DNA of 64,000 nucleotides, taken from the NCBI GenBank assembly GCA_030448245.1, contig JAUJNH010000003.1, positions 107,750 to 171,749 on the forward strand, written 5' to 3'. This document shows, in pieces, positions 37,407 through 45,050 of this stretch. The notes under the pieces are model-generated. The model searched no databases. It had not been told where the DNA came from and worked only from the letters and a program-made list of their open reading frames with translations. The stretch is from Acidimicrobiales bacterium (GTDB lineage: Bacteria > Actinomycetota > Acidimicrobiia > Acidimicrobiales > JAUJNH01). The position numbers and the translations under genes are program-made. The first letter of the stretch is position 1, and the number at the start of each line of letters is the position of its first letter.

Positions 37407-37892
37407 GTGCGGGAGCGTCCGGGCCCGGGCCAGGAGTCGGTGTGGGACTATCCCCGCCCGCCTCGCCTCGAACCGGTCCGGGCGCGCATCGTCGTCGAGG
37501 TGGGCGGGCTGGTGGTGGCCGACACCACCTCGGCCTACCGCGTCCTCGAGACGAGCCACCCGCCCACCTACTACCTGCCGCCGGGAGCGTGGGCCGCCGG
37601 GAGCCTCGAACCGGCCGGCGGCACCAGCTTCTGCGAGTGGAAGGGCGGCGCCACCTACTGGACGGTGATCGGGGGTGACCGCCGGGAGGAGGCGGCGGCG
37701 TGGAGCTATCCCGACCCGACCCCCGCCTTCGAGCCCCTGCGCCACCACGTCGCCGTCTACTGCGCCCGCACGGACCGGTGCACCGTGGACGGTGAGGTCG
37801 CCTCGCCCCAACCCGGCGGCTTCTACGGCGGCTGGGTCACGTCGAGGGTGGTGGGCCCGTTCAAGGGCGTCCCCGGCTCCTGGGCCTGGTAG
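37407..37892 (+). CDS. DUF427-domain protein
   Basis: 161 residues. The hallmark SVWDYPRPPRLEPVRARIVVEVGGLVVADTTSAYRVLETSHPPTYYLP is followed by FCEWKGGATYWTV and AAWSYPDPTPAFEPLRHHVAVY, a single DUF427 domain of small beta-barrel type common in actinobacteria and of unknown activity. GTG 37407 is used because homologues begin a few residues before the SVWDYP motif; GTG 37440 would start inside it. Convergent with the LmeA-like gene, 11 bp apart. Confidence 0.85.
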   Translation: MRERPGPGQESVWDYPRPPRLEPVRARIVVEVGGLVVADTTSAYRVLETSHPPTYYLPPGAWAAGSLEPAGGTSFCEWKGGATYWTVIGGDRREEAAAWSYPDPTPAFEPLRHHVAVYCARTDRCTVDGEVASPQPGGFYGGWVTSRVVGPFKGVPGSWAW

Positions 37893-37903
37893 CCGAGCCG
37901 GTT

Positions 37904-38548
37904 TCAGCGCCGGGCCAGATCGAGCAGGAGCGGCGGGACGTCGGTGAAGGAACACGACAGGCGCATCGCCCCGCTCACGAACTCGGCCGTGGGCCGGCAC
38001 GGCAGAAGCTTGGTGTCCGGCAGCGCCAGGTCGAGCAGCGTGCGGTTGGCGATGCGCAGCTGGATCTTGCCGTCGGTCACGGCCAGCTTCGCCTCGGCGC
38101 CGCCCGGGCCGCTGACGACCGCCGCACCCGGCTGCAGCCGCACCTGGACGCCCTTGGGGAGGCGGCTGTTGATCTGGTCCTGGCGCAGGTCGGCCCGGAC
38201 CGTCCCCCGGCCGATCGACTTCACGACGGCGCGGCCGTCCATGGCCGCGTCGGTGTCCAGCTCCACCTCCTCGGCCCGGACCCGGATGTCGGACAGGCTG
38301 ACACCCCCCGCCGCCGAGTGCTGAGCGGTCACGTCCACCTCCGCCACCTTCCCCGACAGGAGCAGGCGGCCCACGAACGGGAACGAGTGGATGCGAGCCT
38401 GGACGCCGTTGGTCTCGGCCACCCTCTGGGTGATCTGGGTGGCCAGTTCGGTCTCGGCCCGGTTCTTCATCACGATGTCGAACGCCACCGCGCCCACGGC
38501 GATCACGGCCACCAGGAGGAGCACCACCTGCAGCTTGAGGAAGCGCAT
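37904..38548 (-). CDS. DUF2993/LmeA-like lipid-binding protein
   Basis: 214 residues. N-terminal membrane anchor or signal (LQVVLLLVAVIAVGAVAFDIVMKN) followed by the DUF2993 domain: TQRVAETNGVQARIHSFPFVGRLLLSGKVAEVDVTAQ, VSLSDIRVRAEEVELD and a beta-rich C-terminal half with two cysteines. Actinobacterial LmeA of this family binds phosphatidylinositol species in the periplasm and supports mannan elongation. Here only family membership is supported. It precedes the NIL gene... on the opposite reading order, lying 10 bp downstream of it on the same strand. Confidence 0.82.
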   Translation of the reverse strand: MRFLKLQVVLLLVAVIAVGAVAFDIVMKNRAETELATQITQRVAETNGVQARIHSFPFVGRLLLSGKVAEVDVTAQHSAAGGVSLSDIRVRAEEVELDTDAAMDGRAVVKSIGRGTVRADLRQDQINSRLPKGVQVRLQPGAAVVSGPGGAEAKLAVTDGKIQLRIANRTLLDLALPDTKLLPCRPTAEFVSGAMRLSCSFTDVPPLLLDLARR

Positions 38549-39780
38549 CGGGCCGGCCTCAGGACTCGAGCACGTCGCCCAGCTGGTCCACCTCGACGCC
38601 CAGCTCCTCGAGCCAGGCCACGGCGCTGCTGACCGCCCCCGGTTCGCCGGCCAGGTCGAGGGCCATCCAGCCGATGTCCTCTTCGATGCTGGCCCGCCGG
38701 ATGTTCGGCGTGATGTCGAAGCGGCGCACCAGCTGGGCCACGATCGGCTCGCGGATCAGGTTCTCGGGGAAGTAGAGCTTCACCCTCATCGCAGCAGCTG
38801 TCGCTCTGAAGGGCCGCTCGGGCCCGGCATCTCCCGCTCTGAAGGGCCGCTCGGGCCCGGCATCTCCCGCTCTGAAGGGCCGCTCGGGCCCGGCATCTCC
38901 CGCTCGGGCCCGGCATCTCCCGCTCTGAAGGGCCGCTCGGGCCCGGCATCTCCCGCTCTGAAGGGCCGCTCGGGCCCAGGACCTCGTTGAGGCTGCCGCT
39001 GCGGAACCCGTCGAGGTCGAGGGCGACGTAGGCGTAGCCGGCCGAGCGGACGGCCCCGGCCACCTCCTGGCGCCGCCGGAAGGCCTCCTCGAGCTCGGCC
39101 GGGTCCACCTCGACCCGGGCCACGTCGCCGTGGTGGCGGACCCGCAGCTGGCGCAGCCCCAGGGCCCGGAGGGCCGCCTCGGCCCGCTGCACCGACCCGA
39201 GAGCGCCGACGGTCACCGCCACACCGTACGGGATCCGGCTGGCCAGGCAGGCCCCGGCTGGCTTGTCCCAGGTGGCCAGCCCGAGCTGCCGGCTGGCCTG
39301 GCGCACCATCGCCTTTGTGAAGCCGGCGTCGACCAGGGGGAACCGGGCGCCGGCGGCCGCGGCGGCGGCCTGGCCGGGGCGGTGGTCACCGAGGTCGTCG
39401 AGGTTGACCCCGAGGGCGACCGTTCCGCCCAGGGCCTCGGCCTGGGGGCCGAGGGCGTCCATGAGCGATGCCTTGCAGTGGGCGCAGCGGTCGGCGCCGT
39501 TGGCCACGTAGGCCAGCCGGTCGAGCTCGTCGGTGGCCACGGTGGACCACACCAGGCCCCAGGCCTCGGCCAGGGACCGGCAGCCCTCGAGCTCGTCGGC
39601 GGCCAACGAGGCTGACACCGCCGTGGTGCACGGCGCCCGCTCCGGGCCGAGGACGTCGGCCGCCACCCAGGCCAGGAAGGCCGAGTCGGCGCCTCCGGAG
39701 AACGCCACGACCACCGGCCCCAGGTCGCCGAGCACGGTGCGCAGCCGTCCCAGGGCCTCGGCCACCGGGGCCTCAGGCAT
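38503..39780 (-). CDS. larE: LarE-type ATP-dependent sacrificial sulfur transferase, 3' end frameshifted by a minisatellite
   Basis: The first 265 residues are a normal LarE: PP-loop VVAFSGGADSAFLAW, cysteines in NGADRCAHCKASLMDAL and in PAGACLASRIPYG, and FRSGSLNEVL at the usual end. LarE activates and sulfurates the nicotinic-acid-derived precursor of the lactate racemase nickel-pincer cofactor, although many homologues lack that context, as here. The frame then reads two GPSGPSEREMP repeats, shifts at the 20-bp short unit into RCRARAALQSG repeats, and continues over the NIL gene to 38503 (425 codons in all). The frame expected without the short unit ends at TGA 38786. Starts 8 bp inside alaX. 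Confidence 0.85.
   Translation of the reverse strand: MPEAPVAEALGRLRTVLGDLGPVVVAFSGGADSAFLAWVAADVLGPERAPCTTAVSASLAADELEGCRSLAEAWGLVWSTVATDELDRLAYVANGADRCAHCKASLMDALGPQAEALGGTVALGVNLDDLGDHRPGQAAAAAAGARFPLVDAGFTKAMVRQASRQLGLATWDKPAGACLASRIPYGVAVTVGALGSVQRAEAALRALGLRQLRVRHHGDVARVEVDPAELEEAFRRRQEVAGAVRSAGYAYVALDLDGFRSGSLNEVLGPSGPSEREMPGPSGPSEREMPGPSGRCRARAALQSGRCRARAALQSGRCRARAALQSDSCCDEGEALLPREPDPRADRGPAGAPLRHHAEHPAGQHRRGHRLDGPRPGRRTGGGQQRRGLARGAGRRGGPAGRRARVLRPARCASSSCRWCSSWWP
38559..38789 (-). CDS. NIL-domain protein
   Basis: 76 residues forming one ferredoxin-like NIL domain: RVKLYFPENLIREPIVAQLVRRFDITPNIRRASIEEDIGWMALDLAGEPGAVSSAVAWLEELGVEVDQL. NIL domains usually sit at the end of methionine-importer ATPases (MetN), or with ferredoxins; here it stands alone. 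ATG 38789. If the larE minisatellite upstream were in its expected frame, the larE stop would overlap this ATG as ATGA. In the sequence as given, the larE frame instead runs across this whole gene. Confidence 0.85.
   Translation of the reverse strand: MRVKLYFPENLIREPIVAQLVRRFDITPNIRRASIEEDIGWMALDLAGEPGAVSSAVAWLEELGVEVDQLGDVLES
38802..38977. repeat. 33-bp minisatellite at the 3' end of larE
   Basis: On the plus strand the unit begins CGCTCTGAAGGGCCGC and ends CCCGGCATCTCC. Full units are at 38802-38834, 38835-38867, 38868-38900 and 38921-38953. A 20-bp unit at 38901-38920 lacks 13 bp exactly between two internal CGCTC copies, and a partial unit lies at 38954-38977. Units abut without spacers. 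Each full unit encodes GPSGPSEREMP in the larE frame. Confidence 0.95.
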
Positions 39781-40477
39781 CGACCACCTCGATGCGCAGG
39801 CGCTTGAAGCCCTTGCCCTTCGACTCGGTCTTCACCACCCGCACCCGGCCGACCTGGTCGGTCGAGCTGACGTGGGTTCCGCCGTCGGCCTGCTTGTCGA
39901 GCCCGACGATGTCGACCACCCGCACCTCGGCCACCGACACGGGCACCAGGTTGACCTTCGTGCGGATGAGCGCCTCGTCGAGAACCGCCTCGCCCCGGGG
40001 CAGGAACGAGACCTCGACCGGGCGGGCGGCGGCCAGCTCCTCGTTGACCCGGCGCTCGATGGTCTCCTTGAAGCCCTCCGGGAGCGGGTCGAAGGCGAAG
40101 TCCATCCGGGCGGAGAGGGGCTGCATGTCGCCGCCGGTCACCGGCACCCGGTACTCGTTCCAGATCACCCCGCACAGGACGTGAAGGGCGGTGTGGGTGC
40201 GCATGAGGGCGAAGCGGCGGTCGCCGTCGACGACGCCCGAGACCTCGGCGCCCACCGCCGGCAGCTCACCGGCGACGGCATGCCAGGCGAGGCCACCCTC
40301 CCCCTTGCGGACGTCGGTGACGGCTCGACCACCGAGGACACCGGTGTCGTGGGGCTGGCCGCCGCCGGTCGGGTAGAAGGCCGTGCGGTCGAGGGCCACC
40401 CGGTTCCCCTCCACGGCGACCACCGTCGCCGTGAACTCCAGCAGCTCGGAGTCGCGCAGGTAGAGCAGCTCGGTCAC
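39773..40477 (-). CDS. AlaX-type alanyl-tRNA editing protein
   Basis: About 234 residues, a free-standing homologue of the AlaRS editing domain that hydrolyses mischarged Ser/Gly-tRNA(Ala). FYPTGGGQPHDTG, the HxxxH zinc site in MRTHTALHVL and the C-terminal QADGGTHVSSTDQVG are visible. In AlaRS the last motif is CGGTHV; here Asp replaces the Cys ligand, a variation found in some AlaX forms but worth noting. GTG 40477 chosen because upstream codons are not family-like. Overlaps the larE start by 8 bp. Confidence 0.85.
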   Translation of the reverse strand: MTELLYLRDSELLEFTATVVAVEGNRVALDRTAFYPTGGGQPHDTGVLGGRAVTDVRKGEGGLAWHAVAGELPAVGAEVSGVVDGDRRFALMRTHTALHVLCGVIWNEYRVPVTGGDMQPLSARMDFAFDPLPEGFKETIERRVNEELAAARPVEVSFLPRGEAVLDEALIRTKVNLVPVSVAEVRVVDIVGLDKQADGGTHVSSTDQVGRVRVVKTESKGKGFKRLRIEVVDA

Positions 40478-40575
40478 CAGGCGATCCAACCTACCGCCGC
40501 CCTGTCTCACCACCCGCAGTGGCCTACTGTTCGGGGAAGGACGGGGCCCGCCTCGGACCCCACGAATGGAGGATC

Positions 40576-41946
40576 ATGAGCGCGATGAGGCGCAGGTTGG
40601 GGTCTGGTCTTACCGTGTTGGCAGCAGCAGGGCTGCTGGCCGCCGGGTGCGGCGGCGGCGACGAGGCGACCAGCACCACCACGTCCGGGGCAGCGGCTCC
40701 GGTCACCACCGGGACGACGGCCGCCACCGGCGGCGCCAAGGCGGGGGCCCTCGAGGGCTTGAAGGGCACCACGCCGCTGGTCAACCTCGGCAACGACTTC
40801 AAGGCCAAGCTCGACGGCCAGGGGCTCGACCTCAAGCAGACGTACAACTACGGCGCCGAGTCGTACGACGCCGCCATCGTCATCGGCCTGGCCACCCTGG
40901 CCGCCGGCACCGACAGCGTCGACATGGCCAAGCAGATCAACGGCGTCACCCGGGTCGGCACCAAGTGCAAGGCCTTCAAGGAGTGCGCCGACCTCCTCAA
41001 GGCCGGCACCAAGGACATCGACTACGACGGGGCCTCGGGCCCGATGGAGTTCTCGGGCAACGGTGAGCCGACGGTGGCCAGCTACGGCGTCCAGGTGTTC
41101 ACGGCCGCCAACCGCATCGAGGACGCCAAGACCACCTACAAGACGGCGACGGCCCCCAAAGACGCCGACGTGCCGCAGGCCAACGTCGAGGGCTCCCGGG
41201 CCGGGAACGGCACGCTGAAGATCGGCACCCTCTTGCCGGTCACCGGCAGCCTGGCCTTCCTTGGCCCCCCCGAGGTGGCCGGCGTCCGCCTCGCCGTCAA
41301 GGAGATGAACGCGGCCGGCGGCGTGCTGGGCAAGAACGTCGAGGTCGCCGAGGGCGACTCGAGTGACGCCCAGAACGCGACGGTCGCCACCCAGACCACC
41401 GACCGGCTCCTCGGTGAGGGCGTCGACGCCATCATCGGCGCGGCCTCGTCGGCCGTCACCCTGAACGTGATCGACAAGATCGTCGGCGCCGGCGTGGTCA
41501 TGTTCTCGCCGGCCAACACCTCGAAGCGGCTGTCGACCTACGCCGACAAGGGCCTCTACTTCCGCAACGCCCCGTCGGACATCCTGCAGGGCCAGGTGCT
41601 GGGCGAGGTCATCGCCGACGACAACATCACCACCATCGGCCTGCTGGTGCTGAACGACGCCTACGGCACGGGCCTGGCCGACGACCTCACCAAGTCCTTC
41701 AGCGCCTCGGGCGGCCGGGTCGTCGAGAAGATCATCTACGACCCGAAGGCCCAGACCTTCGACACCGAGGTGGACCGGATCAAGGCGGCCAACCCCGCCG
41801 GCATCGTCATCATCGGCTTCGACGAGACCAGCCGCATCCTGGCCAGCATGGTCGAGAAGGGCATCGGCCCGAAGGCCAAGAAGGTCTACGGCGTCGACGG
41901 CAACATGGGCAACACCCTCGGCGAGAACTTCGAAGCCGGGAAGTAG
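40576..41946 (+). CDS. Liv-type ABC transporter substrate-binding lipoprotein with circularly permuted domain order
   Basis: 456 residues. Signal peptide with lipobox LAAGC and a Thr/Ala linker, GGAGG 4 bases before ATG 40576. The mature part is a type-I periplasmic binding protein, but in the wrong order. Residues about 55-200 (LKGTTPLVNL...YGAESYDAAIVIGLATL...DYDGASGPMEFSGNGEPTVASYGV) are what normally forms the C-terminal third. Residues about 210-456 (GTLKIGTLLPVTGSLAFLGPPE...YGVDGNMGNTLGENF) are what normally forms the N-terminal two thirds. The gene sits near a LivFGMH-type cluster on the other strand and probably serves it. Confidence 0.85.
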   Translation: MSAMRRRLGSGLTVLAAAGLLAAGCGGGDEATSTTTSGAAAPVTTGTTAATGGAKAGALEGLKGTTPLVNLGNDFKAKLDGQGLDLKQTYNYGAESYDAAIVIGLATLAAGTDSVDMAKQINGVTRVGTKCKAFKECADLLKAGTKDIDYDGASGPMEFSGNGEPTVASYGVQVFTAANRIEDAKTTYKTATAPKDADVPQANVEGSRAGNGTLKIGTLLPVTGSLAFLGPPEVAGVRLAVKEMNAAGGVLGKNVEVAEGDSSDAQNATVATQTTDRLLGEGVDAIIGAASSAVTLNVIDKIVGAGVVMFSPANTSKRLSTYADKGLYFRNAPSDILQGQVLGEVIADDNITTIGLLVLNDAYGTGLADDLTKSFSASGGRVVEKIIYDPKAQTFDTEVDRIKAANPAGIVIIGFDETSRILASMVEKGIGPKAKKVYGVDGNMGNTLGENFEAGK

Positions 41947-41960
41947 CGACCGCCTGACCG

Positions 41961-41989
41961 GCCGGCCCCGGGGATGGCCCGGGGCCGGC
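41961..41989. terminator. Perfect hairpin terminator after the binding-protein gene
   Basis: GCCGGCCCCGGG (41961-41972), loop GATGG, CCCGGGGCCGGC (41978-41989): a perfect 12-bp stem 14 bp after the stop codon. Confidence 0.75.
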
Positions 41990-42009
41990 TGCGTCGGCGA
42001 TACTGCCGC

Positions 42010-42393
42010 ATGCCCGAACGCAACGTCCTGGGGGGCCAGCTCGAGCCCTGCGGCACCGACCCCCTCACCGGCTTCTACCGGGATGGCTGCTGCAGCACGG
42101 GGCCCGAGGACCGCGGCAGCCACACGATCTGCGCCGTGGTCACCACCGAGTTCCTCGAGCACCAGCGCAGCATCGGCAACGACCTCAGCACCCCGATGCC
42201 CCACTTCAGGTTCCCGGGCCTCGTCCCCGGCGACCGCTGGTGCGTGACCGCAGTCAACTGGCTGCGGGCCCACCACGACGGCGCCGCCGCGTTCGTGGTG
42301 CTGGCCTCGACCCACGAGCGGGCCCTCGACGTCGTGCCGCTCGCCGCGCTGCGCGAGCACGCCGTCGACGTCCCCGCCAACCTCGACGACTGA
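42010..42393 (+). CDS. DUF2237-family protein
   Basis: 127 residues from ATG 42010. Highly characteristic family text: NVLGGQLEPCGTDPLTGFYRDGCCSTGPEDRGSHTICAVVTTEFLEHQRSIGNDLSTP, then FRFPGLVPGDRWCVTAVNWLRA. Conserved cysteines and histidine suggest metal binding, but no activity is established. It is separated from the binding-protein gene by a terminator and faces livF, whose stop is 18 bp away. Confidence 0.9.
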   Translation: MPERNVLGGQLEPCGTDPLTGFYRDGCCSTGPEDRGSHTICAVVTTEFLEHQRSIGNDLSTPMPHFRFPGLVPGDRWCVTAVNWLRAHHDGAAAFVVLASTHERALDVVPLAALREHAVDVPANLDD

Positions 42394-42411
42394 GGCGGTG
42401 GGCCCGGCCGG

Positions 42412-43146
42412 TCACACCGCCTTGGCCAGGGTGCCCAGGTAGAGCTCGATGACCTTCGGGTCGGCCAGCAGTGACTCGCCCGAGCCGGTGTAGGCGTTCG
42501 AGCCCTGGTCCAGGACGTAGCCGCGGTGGCAGATCTGCAGGCAGCGGTGGGCGTTCTGCTCCACCATGACGATCGACACGCCGGCGTCGTTGATCGTCCG
42601 GCAGCGCACGAAGACCTCGTCCTGGAGCGCAGGTGACAGGCCGGCCGACGGCTCGTCCAGCAGGAGCACCGCAGGGTCCATCATCATCGCCCGGCCCATC
42701 GCCACCATCTGCCGCTCGCCGCCCGACAGCAGGCCGGCCCGCTGGTTGGCCCGCGACGCCAGCAGCGGGAACAGCTCGGACACCACGCGATAGCGCGCCT
42801 CGAACGTGTTCGGCCGCTGGTAGACGCCCATCTCCAGGTTCTCCCGCACGGTCAGCCGGGGGAACACGTTGTCGACCTGGGGGACGTAGCCGATGCCCCG
42901 GGCGACCAGGGCGTGCGGCCGCAGCGAGGTGACGTCGTCGCCCCGGAAGGTGATCGAGCCCGACCGCACGCTCAGCAGCCCGAACAGGGACTTGAGCAGC
43001 GTGGACTTCCCGGCGCCGTTGGGGCCGATGATCCCGATCAGCTCGCCCTCGCCCAGCGTGAGGCTGCAGCCGTTCAGGATGTTGACCTCCGGCACGTAGC
43101 CGGCCACGACGTCGGTGGCCACCAGGAGGGGCTCGGGCTCAGGCAT
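42412..43146 (-). CDS. livF: Branched-chain amino acid-type ABC transporter ATPase LivF
   Basis: 244 residues. Walker A IIGPNGAGKSTLLK, LivF-specific VGYVPQ-like text (GIGYVPQVDNVFPRLTVRENLEMG), signature LLSGGERQMVAMGRAMM, Walker B VLLLDEPSAGL, switch His region replaced by VEQNAHRCL as usual in LivF. ATG 43146 overlaps the livG stop by 8 bp. Last gene of the livH-livM-livG-livF unit on the minus strand; energises uptake of a branched-chain amino acid, urea or similar solute. The solute cannot be read from sequence. Confidence 0.93.
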   Translation of the reverse strand: MPEPEPLLVATDVVAGYVPEVNILNGCSLTLGEGELIGIIGPNGAGKSTLLKSLFGLLSVRSGSITFRGDDVTSLRPHALVARGIGYVPQVDNVFPRLTVRENLEMGVYQRPNTFEARYRVVSELFPLLASRANQRAGLLSGGERQMVAMGRAMMMDPAVLLLDEPSAGLSPALQDEVFVRCRTINDAGVSIVMVEQNAHRCLQICHRGYVLDQGSNAYTGSGESLLADPKVIELYLGTLAKAV

Positions 43147-44071
43147 CGGCGGCACCTCCGGGTGTGAGGGGCTCCCCGAGCCCCACCTGGTCGACCTCGA
43201 GACGCTCGTCCGGCCCGAGCTCGCCCAGCGCCTCGCCGCCGCCCTCGGCGAAGTGGGTGCCGAGGTAGGCGTCGATCACCTTGGGGTTGGCCCCGATGGC
43301 GGCGGGCGGTCCCTCGGCGATGACCCGGCCCTGGGCGAGCACGACCACCCAGTCGCTGATGTCGTACACCACGTCCATGTCGTGCTCGACGAACAGCACC
43401 GTCATCCCCTCGGTCCGCAGCTGCTTCACGTGGGAGAGGAGCGACTGCTTGAGGGCCGGGTTCACGCCGGCCATGGGCTCGTCGAGCATCACCAGCTCGG
43501 GCTGGACCATGAGGGCCCGGGCCATCTCGAGCAGCTTGCGCTGGCCGCCCGAGAGCGCGCCGGCGAACTCGTCCCGCACGTGCGAGAGCTTGAAGCGCTC
43601 GAGCAGGGCGTCGGCCCGCTCCTCGATCTCCTTCTCCTGGCCTCGCCACAGCGGCCGCAGCAGGGCGCCCCAGAACCGCTCGCCCCGCTGGCGGGTGGCC
43701 CCCAGCTTCATGTTCTCCATCACGGTCAGCAGGGCCAGCGACTTCGTCAGCTGGAACGTCCGGACCATCCCGTGGTGGGCCACCCGGTGGGCGGGCACGC
43801 CGGACAGGTCGCGTTCGGCGAACCGCCACGAGCCGCTGTCGGGGTTGTCGAACCCGGTGAGGAGGTTGAACAGCGTCGTCTTCCCGGCGCCGTTCGGGCC
43901 GATCAGGGCGGTGATCGCCCCCCGCTGGACCTCGAGGTGGCCCACGTCGACGGCCAGCAGCCCGCCGAAGCGGCGGTTGACGCCGTCGACCACCAGGATC
44001 GGGTCGGGCTTGGCCACACCCGGTTCGTGGGGGATCGTCGTCGCCCACGACGGCGGGGCGTCAACGGTCAC
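43139..44071 (-). CDS. livG: Branched-chain amino acid-type ABC transporter ATPase LivG
   Basis: 310 residues, longer than typical (about 255) because of N- and C-terminal extensions. LVVDGVNRRFGGLLAVD, Walker A LIGPNGAGKTTLFNLLTG, VRTFQLTKSLALLTVMENM, signature LSGGQRKLLEMARALM, Walker B LVMLDEPMAGVNP, VEHDMDVVYDISD and GEGPP-like ending. The last 40 residues are acidic and non-conserved. GTG 44071 overlaps the livM stop by 11 bp. Partner of LivF in the heterodimeric motor. Confidence 0.93.
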   Translation of the reverse strand: MTVDAPPSWATTIPHEPGVAKPDPILVVDGVNRRFGGLLAVDVGHLEVQRGAITALIGPNGAGKTTLFNLLTGFDNPDSGSWRFAERDLSGVPAHRVAHHGMVRTFQLTKSLALLTVMENMKLGATRQRGERFWGALLRPLWRGQEKEIEERADALLERFKLSHVRDEFAGALSGGQRKLLEMARALMVQPELVMLDEPMAGVNPALKQSLLSHVKQLRTEGMTVLFVEHDMDVVYDISDWVVVLAQGRVIAEGPPAAIGANPKVIDAYLGTHFAEGGGEALGELGPDERLEVDQVGLGEPLTPGGAADA

Positions 44072-45050
44072 GGATGGCCACCTCCCGTCGATCGCCCAGG
44101 ATGCCCTGGGGACGGTAGATCATGAGGAGGACGAGGGTGGCCCCCACGAAGATGAGCCGGATGATGGCCACCTTGTTCACGTCGATCGGCACCCAGCCGG
44201 GGATCAGCCCGGCGTCGATGGCCTGCCGAAGGAAGACGTCGAGGAACTGCAGCACGCCGATGAAGATCACGGATCCGACGACCGGCCCGACGACCCGGGC
44301 CGTGCCCCCCAGGATCATCACGGCGACCGCGGTGAAGGTGAACCTGGTGCCGTAGTCGTCGGGGTTCACCGACTGCTTCGACATGGCGAACACGATCCCG
44401 GCCAGGGCCCCGAAGACGCCGCCCAGCATCAGGCTCTGCATCTTGTACCAGTAGGTGTTCTTGCCCAGGCTGCGCACGGCGTCCTCGTCCTCGCGGATCG
44501 CCTTCACGACCCGGCCCCACGGGCTGCGCATCAGCAGGAAGGTGACCAGGAGCACCACGACGACGAGGGGCCAGGCGCAGACCAGCAGCCAGACCTGGTC
44601 GGGGCGGAACTCCAGCGGCGTGTAGGAGCCGCCGTCGAAGGGGTTGAGGCGGAAGAACGCGTCGCCAAAGGCCTGCAGCCCATCGGTGCCGCCGAGGGTG
44701 GCCGTGTAGCGGACCGAGCGGACGACGAGCCGGATGATCTCGGCGGCGGCCAGGGTGACGATGGCCAGGTAGTCGGTGCGCAGGCGCAGGGTGGGGAAGC
44801 CGAGCACCAGCGCCAGGACGATCGAGACCAGCAGGCCGATGAACAGCGCGGCCCAGAACGACACGCCGTAGGTGACCACGGCCACGGCCAGCCCGTAGGC
44901 GCCGGCGGCGCCAAAGGCGGCCTGCCCGAAGTTGAGCAGCCCGGTGTAGCCGATGTGGACGTTCAGCCCGGCCGCGGCCAGGGCGTAGTAGCAGGCGTCC
45001 GGGCCGATGGCCGCCTGGCCCGTTGACCGGAAGATCAGCCCCCAGTCCAT
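44061..45050 (-). CDS. livM: Branched-chain amino acid-type ABC transporter permease LivM
   Basis: 329 residues with about eight to nine spans. LivM landmarks: YYALAAAGLNVHIGYTGLLNFGQAAFGAAGAYG, LGFPTLRLRTDYLAIVTLAAAEIIRLV, the EAA-like loop SPWGRVVKAIREDEDAVRSLGKNTYWYK, and a C-terminus YRPQGILGDRRE. ATG 45050 shares one base with the livH stop (TGATG). Forms the transmembrane channel with LivH in the cytoplasmic membrane. Confidence 0.92.
   Translation of the reverse strand: MDWGLIFRSTGQAAIGPDACYYALAAAGLNVHIGYTGLLNFGQAAFGAAGAYGLAVAVVTYGVSFWAALFIGLLVSIVLALVLGFPTLRLRTDYLAIVTLAAAEIIRLVVRSVRYTATLGGTDGLQAFGDAFFRLNPFDGGSYTPLEFRPDQVWLLVCAWPLVVVVLLVTFLLMRSPWGRVVKAIREDEDAVRSLGKNTYWYKMQSLMLGGVFGALAGIVFAMSKQSVNPDDYGTRFTFTAVAVMILGGTARVVGPVVGSVIFIGVLQFLDVFLRQAIDAGLIPGWVPIDVNKVAIIRLIFVGATLVLLMIYRPQGILGDRREVAIRDR

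Noticed and set aside
38802-38977. Possible CRISPR array
   Set aside because: The units touch each other with no spacers and are coding; this is a minisatellite.
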